Below, in pieces: positions 5,845 to 9,942 of a stretch of 9,942 nt of DNA; the stretch's first letter is position 1, and each line of letters opens with the position of its first letter. The notes under the pieces are model-generated. The model made no database searches. It saw only the letters and a program-made list of their open reading frames with translations, and had not been told where the DNA came from. The stretch is from DATDPY01 sp964395765 (GTDB lineage: Bacteria > Bacteroidota > Bacteroidia > Cytophagales > Cyclobacteriaceae), in NCBI GenBank assembly GCA_964395765.1, contig CAYNCU010000157.1, positions 1 to 9,942 of the forward strand, in the 5' to 3' direction. The translations under genes were made by a program, and so were the position numbers.

Positions 5845-6324
5845 ATGATCGTTAAAACCAAAAGATACCAGTTGACCAACAATACCTACGTTAAGATCGG
5901 TATGATGAATATTCTCCGGGAACAGTGGTGGGTATTTTTAATTGCCATTGCCATATCAAGTATGATGTTCATTATTCCTTCGAATTGGTGGTGGATCGGC
6001 AGTTTAATCGCACTGATACTTTACGGATTATTCTGGTTGATCCAGTTCGCAGGCGTTTCCCAACTGGATCAGAACAAGGTCATGTTTGAAAAATTTATCT
6101 ATGAGATTACCAGCCAGCAGATCCTGATGAAACTGAATGTAAAACAGGGTATGCCCATCAAATGGGAAACTATCAAAAAGGTCGTAAAATCCAAAAAAGC
6201 TTTTTTATTGATTATTTCCAAGGCACAGTTTATATACCTTCCTTACAGGATCTTTAATTCGGAAAATGAAATTAAGTTTCTGGAATCCATTTTAAAAAGA
6301 AAAGGATACCTTAAAGAAAAATAA
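5845..6324 (+). CDS. YcxB-like membrane protein
   Basis: The 159-residue protein has a short cytosolic N-terminus, two hydrophobic helices (about 28-45 and 48-69, separated by PSNWWW) and a soluble C-terminal domain of about 90 residues. This domain follows the YcxB pattern: YEITSQQILMKLNVKQGMPI, a conserved Trp107 with WETIKKVV, then KAFLLIISKAQFIYLPYRIF and a final helix with FLESILKRKGY. The function of YcxB-like proteins is not established; the C-terminal part resembles pleckstrin-like membrane-associated domains in pattern only. It starts 9 bases after nadC, so it is very likely co-transcribed with it. Its last 14 bases overlap the 3' end of the convergent DUF721 gene. No catalytic motif is visible. 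Confidence 0.8.
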   Translation: MIVKTKRYQLTNNTYVKIGMMNILREQWWVFLIAIAISSMMFIIPSNWWWIGSLIALILYGLFWLIQFAGVSQLDQNKVMFEKFIYEITSQQILMKLNVKQGMPIKWETIKKVVKSKKAFLLIISKAQFIYLPYRIFNSENEIKFLESILKRKGYLKEK

Positions 6325-6607
6325 CATCTTTGATTGCTTCTTCGCCGTATTCTTTCCGGAGTATTTCAAGTATTTTGCTTTTCGACATATTTAATTCCTG
6401 TTTCAGCGGTGCCGAGGTAAGGTAGATACTTACTTTTCCGTTATTCAACCGGATCCTGGAAGTCCGGTTGGAGATAGGCTTTCCCATTAATCTCTCCCAG
6501 TCCTTTCTGAGCCTCGCCGCCACAAATTTAGATTCCAGTTTATAGGATTTCAATAGTTCATCCAAGGCGGATTTTAAAGTAGTGGTCTCAGGGTTTCGTT
6601 TTGCCAT
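6311..6607 (-). CDS. DUF721/DciA-like protein
   Basis: The 98-residue protein matches the DUF721 (DciA) pattern: an N-terminal helix (10-35), Trp37 in KDWERLMGKPIS, a strand pair RIRLNNGKVSIYL (51-63), the APLKQEL segment (66-72) and a C-terminal helix ending in IKDVIFL. DciA proteins act in loading the replicative helicase DnaB in bacteria lacking DnaC or DnaI; this compact form, lacking extended flanks, is the usual one in Bacteroidota. A replication role here is inferred from the family. It is the last gene of the run from ruvX, 17 bases after the YafV-type amidase, and converges on the YcxB-like gene with a 14-base overlap. There is no room for a terminator between them. Confidence 0.85.
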   Translation of the reverse strand: MAKRNPETTTLKSALDELLKSYKLESKFVAARLRKDWERLMGKPISNRTSRIRLNNGKVSIYLTSAPLKQELNMSKSKILEILRKEYGEEAIKDVIFL

Positions 6608-6624
6608 GCTATTCCATTAAAAAG

Positions 6625-7422
6625 TCAATTTACAATATTGTAATTATCCCAGTCATAGTGAACCGGAAATTTTTCACGGTATTCGCCAAGCCTTTGATAG
6701 GAAATAGCTATGCTTTGCATGAATTCCTCTTCCCCGAAAACTGTCAATGACCGGCCTTTAAAATCGCAAACCATGGAATGACCGTTATAGGAAGTATCGT
6801 TTCCATCGACGCCGGTTCTGTTCAAGCCAATGCAATACGATGAATTCTCAATTGCCCTGGTTTTTAACAGGGTTTCCCAGGCCTGAATTCTTGCGGCCGG
6901 CCAATTTGAAACGAAAATCGATAGATCGTACGCGAATTTCTTTTCACCGGCTTCAATTTTATTTCTGGTCCACACGGGGAAACGCAAATCATAACAGATA
7001 AAAGGGCGGACCTTCCAGCCTTTAATTTCCATGGTTAACAACTTCTCTCCCCGGGTAAAGCGTTTCTGTTCATCACTCATACGGAATAAATGCCTTTTAT
7101 CATAATAGGTGGAGTAACCATCAGGCATAACCCAAAGTAACCGGTTGAAGAAATCATTTTTATCTTTTATTATAAGGCTTCCTGTAATTGCGGTATTGAA
7201 TTGTTCAGCCATTTTTTTCATCCACCGGTGGGATTTGCCGTTCACCGATTCAGCAAATTCCGGCGCTTTCATAGTAAATCCCGTATTGAACATTTCCGGC
7301 AGCACAACGAGATCGGAATCGGGTGCAGCTGACCAGAGTTTTTCCTCGAACATAGCCAGGTTGGCGTCAATGCTCTGCCAGTGAAGGTCGGATTGAATGA
7401 GCGTGACCTTTAAATCATCCAT
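6625..7422 (-). CDS. yafV: Nitrilase-superfamily omega-amidase, YafV type
   Basis: The 265-residue cytosolic enzyme closely follows Escherichia coli YafV in motif order. Omega-amidases hydrolyse alpha-ketoglutaramate and alpha-ketosuccinamate, the by-products of glutamine and asparagine transamination, and so act in metabolite repair and nitrogen salvage. The nitrilase triad is visible: Glu43 (VLPEMFNTGF), Lys109 (YYDKRHLFRM) and Cys143 (ICYDLRFPVW), plus the supporting Glu183 (WETLLKTRAIEN). Other YafV-like segments are NWPAARIQ at 173-180, GLNRTGVDGND near 199-209, and the terminal LGEYREKFP. It lies 18 bases after def and 17 bases before the DUF721 gene, so it is in the same transcript. 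The start at 7422 gives MDDLKVTLIQSDLHW, as expected for the family. Substrate specificity is by homology only. Confidence 0.92.
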   Translation of the reverse strand: MDDLKVTLIQSDLHWQSIDANLAMFEEKLWSAAPDSDLVVLPEMFNTGFTMKAPEFAESVNGKSHRWMKKMAEQFNTAITGSLIIKDKNDFFNRLLWVMPDGYSTYYDKRHLFRMSDEQKRFTRGEKLLTMEIKGWKVRPFICYDLRFPVWTRNKIEAGEKKFAYDLSIFVSNWPAARIQAWETLLKTRAIENSSYCIGLNRTGVDGNDTSYNGHSMVCDFKGRSLTVFGEEEFMQSIAISYQRLGEYREKFPVHYDWDNYNIVN

Positions 7423-7440
7423 GAAAAATCCGGTTAATGG

Positions 7441-7995
7441 TTATTTTCTTTTGGGGAAGCGCATGGGATAATTAACATCTACTTCCCCCCTGCTGATATC
7501 TGCCAGTTTGCCTTTTAACAATCGTTTTTTAAATCCTGATAATTTATCGGTAAAAAGGATTCCCTCAATATGATCGTATTCATGTTGTATAATCCGGGCC
7601 AGAATGCCGTCATATTCTTCTTCATGCTCTTCCCAGTTTTCATCATAATACCGGATTCTTAATTTTTCATTCCTGGAAACTTCTTCCCTAATTCCCGGTA
7701 TGCTAAGACATCCTTCTTCATAATTCCAGGGATCTCCATCTTCTTCTAATATCCGGGGATTAATAAATGCCGACTTAAACGTTTTGTATTTTTCATCTTC
7801 CATGGGGCTGGCATCAATAACAAAAACTCTCAGGCTTTTACCGATCTGTGGAGCTGCCAGACCCACCCCGGAAGCCTTGTGCATGGTTTCAAAAAGGTCC
7901 TCGGTTAAGGATTTTATGTCCGTATTATCCGGATCTATATCCTCAGCCTTTTTCTTCAGCACCGAATCTCCATATGCAACGATTGGATAAATCAT
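7441..7995 (-). CDS. def: Peptide deformylase
   Basis: It removes the formyl group from the initiator methionine of new proteins, at the ribosome, using a metal ion. The 184-residue protein carries all three motifs: GVGLAAPQ (43-50), EGCLS (94-98, metal ligand Cys96) and HEYDH (138-142, metal ligands His138 and His142, catalytic Glu139). The start is placed at 7995 because MIYPIVAYGD is the usual deformylase N-terminus; an in-frame ATG at 8031 would add 12 residues unlike the family and spans the likely promoter. It lies 60 bases after ruvX and 18 before the YafV-type gene. A TAnnTTTG box 22 bases ahead of its ATG suggests it has its own promoter in addition to any read-through from ruvX. No formyltransferase gene is nearby in the window. 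Confidence 0.97.
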   Translation of the reverse strand: MIYPIVAYGDSVLKKKAEDIDPDNTDIKSLTEDLFETMHKASGVGLAAPQIGKSLRVFVIDASPMEDEKYKTFKSAFINPRILEEDGDPWNYEEGCLSIPGIREEVSRNEKLRIRYYDENWEEHEEEYDGILARIIQHEYDHIEGILFTDKLSGFKKRLLKGKLADISRGEVDVNYPMRFPKRK

Positions 7996-8016
7996 ACTAT
8001 TGAAAATTACATCCTG

Positions 8017-8024
8017 CAAAATTA
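8017..8024 (-). promoter_or_regulatory. Bacteroidota -7 box for def
   Basis: On the minus strand this reads TAATTTTG, a full match to TAnnTTTG. It lies in the 60-base ruvX-def gap and would give a leader of about 15 bases before the def ATG at 7995. No obvious -33 TTTG is at the expected place, which falls at the end of ruvX. AT-rich sequence makes chance matches possible. Confidence 0.45.
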
Positions 8025-8055
8025 GGAACAAAAATTAAATAATACTGTTTGGCCT

Positions 8056-8475
8056 TTAAGGTTTGTTTTTTTGTTCCATAAAAGACTGCAGCAGAATCGT
8101 AGCGCTTATTTTATCGATAATACTTTTATTCCTCCGGTTCTTTTTTTTAACTCCTCCCCTGATCATGGAATCCTGTGCCATAACGGTAGTAAAGCGTTCA
8201 TCATGCAGAAAAACAGGAATTCCTGCAAAATTCTTTTCAAGTTCCCTGGCAAATTTCCTTACGACAGGCGTCAAATCCGTATCTGAATTATCCAGGCGAC
8301 TGGGGAATCCGACAACAAAAGCTTCAATAGGATTATTAAGGGTATAATTTTTAATATAAGTTATTAAGTCTTTAGGATGTACCACTTCCAACGGAACGGC
8401 AATCACCTGTAACGGATCAGTAACCGCCAGTCCTACTCTTTTTAAACCATAATCGATTGCCAGTAATCTTGCCAT
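8056..8475 (-). CDS. ruvX: Putative pre-16S rRNA nuclease / Holliday junction resolvase-like RuvX (YqgF)
   Basis: The 139-residue protein has the RNase H-like fold of the YqgF/RuvX family. Family members are linked to processing of the 5' end of 16S rRNA and, in some bacteria, to Holliday junction cleavage; which applies here cannot be told from sequence. Visible signatures: Asp8 in LAIDYGLKRVG, the VVGFPSRLDNS strand-loop at 54-64, the DERFTT motif at 92-97, and a basic KKKNRRNKSIIDKISATILLQ stretch without its first residue, in which Asp121 is the last catalytic acid. The family usually has 135-150 residues. It is the first gene of the ruvX-def-yafV-DUF721 run, and diverges from ctpA across 156 bases. 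The start at 8475 gives MARLLAIDYG as in homologues. A TACTTTTG box at 8552-8545 is a plausible promoter. Confidence 0.95.
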   Translation of the reverse strand: MARLLAIDYGLKRVGLAVTDPLQVIAVPLEVVHPKDLITYIKNYTLNNPIEAFVVGFPSRLDNSDTDLTPVVRKFARELEKNFAGIPVFLHDERFTTVMAQDSMIRGGVKKKNRRNKSIIDKISATILLQSFMEQKNKP

Positions 8476-8538
8476 TTAAAAACAATTTTAACCCTTTATG
8501 AAATAGATAAAAACCGTAGAGGGTCTCCAAGAGTTTAC

Positions 8539-8559
8539 TTCTTACAAAAGTAGTAAGAA
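8539..8559. repeat. 7-base inverted repeat overlapping a ruvX promoter box
   Basis: TTCTTAC (8539-8545) and GTAAGAA (8553-8559) are exact reverse complements around a 7-base spacer. The spacer plus one arm base reads, on the minus strand, TACTTTTG (8552-8545), a full match to the Bacteroidota -7 box. The geometry fits an operator laid over the ruvX promoter, about 64 bases before the ATG. It could equally be a chance AT-rich repeat. The 156-base gap also must hold the ctpA promoter, for which I found only TATATTTA (8605-8612), one mismatch from consensus. Confidence 0.35.
8545..8552 (-). promoter_or_regulatory. Bacteroidota -7 box for ruvX
   Basis: On the minus strand the sequence is TACTTTTG, identical to the box before nadC and a full match to TAnnTTTG. 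It would place the ruvX start of transcription about 60 bases before the ATG at 8475. No -33 element with normal spacing is seen; a TTG at 8568-8566 is too close. Confidence 0.4.
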
Positions 8560-8631
8560 TAAGCCCAACATCGTCCCCAGCCGTGCTGTAAGGTGAATTT
8601 GGTATATATTTACAGGAAAAAAATTAAGAAA

Positions 8632-9942
8632 GTGAGTATAAATAATTCAAAATTTCAAATCAGGGCCCCAATGTTACTGTCTGTGGGACTGGTTGCCGGG
8701 ATTCTGATTGGTATATCAATATTTGAGTTCAAGCCGGGTCGGAGCGCTGTTATGAATAATGTCACTAAATTCGGTGAAGTTTTATCCCTCATCAATAATT
8801 CATACGTGGATTCGGTCAACACCACGCAACTGGTAACAGGCGCTATCAACAATATGCTTGAAAAACTTGATCCTCATTCCATTTATATCCCCAAAAAAGA
8901 CGTGCAGCTCACCAATTCAGATCTCCAGGGGGAATTTGAGGGAGTAGGAATTGAATTTAATATTATCCGGGATACAATAGTGGTAGTCACCGCGTTGCCG
9001 GGAGGACCCTCCGCCAACGAAGGAATTGAATCGGGAGATAAAATAATTAAAGTCAACGATGAAAATGTAGCCGGGATCGGTATTACTATCCGGAGCGTCG
9101 TGGATCGATTAAGGGGGCCGAAGGGTTCAAAAGTGAAAGTCAGCATCCAAAGGGGAAACAATAAGGATTTACTTGAATTCAATATTACCAGGGACAAAAT
9201 TCCCCAATACTCCGTTGATGCCGCTTACATGGTCAATAAGAATGTAGGTTATATTAAAATTTCGAGATTTTCCTCGACTACCTATGATGAATTTCACAGT
9301 AAAATGAAGGAATTACTGGCAAAGGGAATGGATAAATTAATTCTTGACCTTCAGGACAATCCCGGGGGCTATATGGATCGTGCCGTAGATATTGCCGATG
9401 AATTTATCGGCGATGATGAAATGATCGTTTCACAAAAAGGGAAGATCGAAAAATACAATGCAGAGTACAAAGCTTATCGTAAAGGATTATTTGAAACCGA
9501 ACCTGTTATTGTCCTTATTAATGAGAACAGCGCCTCAGGCGCCGAAATTGTAGCCGGGGCTTTACAGGATGACGACAGGGCATTAATCGTTGGAAGAAGA
9601 TCATTCGGGAAAGGACTGGTACAAGTTCCCATGAACCTGTCGGACGGGTCGCAATTAAGACTCACGATTGCCCGGTATTACACACCTTCCGGACGTTGTA
9701 TTCAAAAACCCTACGATGGAAATATAACCGACTACATGCACGACTTTAGTCACCGTTTTAATGACGGCGAGTTATTCCATGCCGACAGTGTACACTTTAA
9801 TGATTCTCTCAAATACCACACCCTGAAAGGCAGGACAGTTTACGGCGGGGGGGGAATAATGCCTGACATATTTGTGCCGCTGGATACTTCTTATAATTCC
9901 ACTTATCTTACGCAGTTAATTTATAAAAATGTAATCAGGGAA
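8632..9942 (+). CDS. ctpA: C-terminal processing peptidase, S41 family (3' end outside window)
   Basis: The frame is open for 437 codons to the window edge with no stop. It is a membrane-anchored serine protease of the Tsp/CtpA type, which trims or degrades envelope proteins from their C-termini. Residues 14-30 form a hydrophobic signal-anchor. A PDZ domain follows at about 95-180 (GEFEGVGIEFN, GPSANEGIESGDKIIKVND), then the S41 catalytic domain with Ser302 (NENSASGAE), Lys327 (SFGKGLVQ) and Gln331, keeping the family's 25-residue Ser-Lys spacing. The C-terminal extension includes GGGGIMPDIFVPLDTSY. Bacteroidota homologues are usually about 550 residues, so some 100 are missing. I chose the GTG at 8632 because it yields an N-terminus (SINNSKFQIRAPML) like that of homologues; GTG 8593 and ATG 8671 are in-frame alternatives. 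Confidence 0.93.
   Translation, partial: MSINNSKFQIRAPMLLSVGLVAGILIGISIFEFKPGRSAVMNNVTKFGEVLSLINNSYVDSVNTTQLVTGAINNMLEKLDPHSIYIPKKDVQLTNSDLQGEFEGVGIEFNIIRDTIVVVTALPGGPSANEGIESGDKIIKVNDENVAGIGITIRSVVDRLRGPKGSKVKVSIQRGNNKDLLEFNITRDKIPQYSVDAAYMVNKNVGYIKISRFSSTTYDEFHSKMKELLAKGMDKLILDLQDNPGGYMDRAVDIADEFIGDDEMIVSQKGKIEKYNAEYKAYRKGLFETEPVIVLINENSASGAEIVAGALQDDDRALIVGRRSFGKGLVQVPMNLSDGSQLRLTIARYYTPSGRCIQKPYDGNITDYMHDFSHRFNDGELFHADSVHFNDSLKYHTLKGRTVYGGGGIMPDIFVPLDTSYNSTYLTQLIYKNVIRE
9847..9854 (+). repeat. Run of eight G within ctpA
   Basis: Eight consecutive G bases encode part of the YGGGGIMPD segment. The frame is right on both sides, since the family motif GGGGI.PDI reads through it. Such a tract is prone to slippage and to sequencing error, and any change would truncate the C-terminal extension while leaving the protease domain intact. 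Confidence 0.9.

Noticed and set aside
7996..8031. Twelve-residue N-terminal extension of def
   Set aside because: The usual deformylase N-terminus MIYPIVAYG starts at 7995, and the extension covers the -7 box.
8883..9197. 104-residue minus-strand ORF opposite ctpA
   Set aside because: It is antisense to the PDZ region of ctpA, whose frame is unbroken and conserved in motif.
1..9942. A defence system, mobile element, CRISPR array or biosynthetic cluster
   Set aside because: All substantial genes but one (the unknown lipoprotein) match housekeeping or conserved Bacteroidota families, and there are no transposase, integrase, repeat-spacer or tRNA-linked signals.

Overview
The window looks like ordinary chromosome from a member of the Bacteroidota. 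The evidence is the protein families (a DUF4783 secreted protein beside nadC, a YcxB-like protein, a Bacteroidota-type CtpA, a RuvX/deformylase pair), promoter-like boxes of the form TAnnTTTG that match the Bacteroidota -7 consensus, mostly weak Shine-Dalgarno sites, and a moderate, slightly AT-rich base composition. A species cannot be named. I see no rRNA, tRNA, CRISPR array, insertion sequence, phage gene or recognisable defence system. Genes are densely packed and the largest gap is about 254 bases (1986-2239).

Layout: the left edge holds the C-terminal part of an aspartate kinase (+). It faces a two-gene minus-strand unit: a low-molecular-weight tyrosine-phosphatase-type enzyme whose 3' end overlaps a fructosamine/ketosamine kinase, together a probable protein-deglycation pair. 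Next comes the 254-base gap with a 12-base palindrome and a symmetric hairpin terminator. The terminator closes a second minus-strand unit: gpmI (cofactor-independent phosphoglycerate mutase) followed, with a one-base stop/start overlap, by a lipoprotein of unknown function. Diverging from gpmI is a plus-strand cluster: a DUF4783 secreted protein, nadC (quinolinate phosphoribosyltransferase) and a YcxB-like membrane protein.

The YcxB-like gene converges on, and overlaps by 14 bases, a minus-strand run read from right to left: ruvX, def (peptide deformylase), a YafV-type omega-amidase and a DUF721/DciA-like small protein. At the right edge a C-terminal processing peptidase (CtpA/Tsp, S41) diverges from ruvX and runs off the window.

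The genes are mainly housekeeping: amino-acid biosynthesis, glycolysis, NAD synthesis, protein N-terminal maturation, DNA recombination and replication, metabolite or protein repair, and envelope proteolysis. The points most worth a second look are the overlapping deglycation pair, the coupling of an unknown lipoprotein to gpmI, a promoter box placed so close to the nadC start that the mRNA may be leaderless, the unexplained DUF4783-nadC-YcxB grouping, an orphan signal-peptide-like ORF near the left edge, and inverted repeats at 2122-2133 and 8539-8559.
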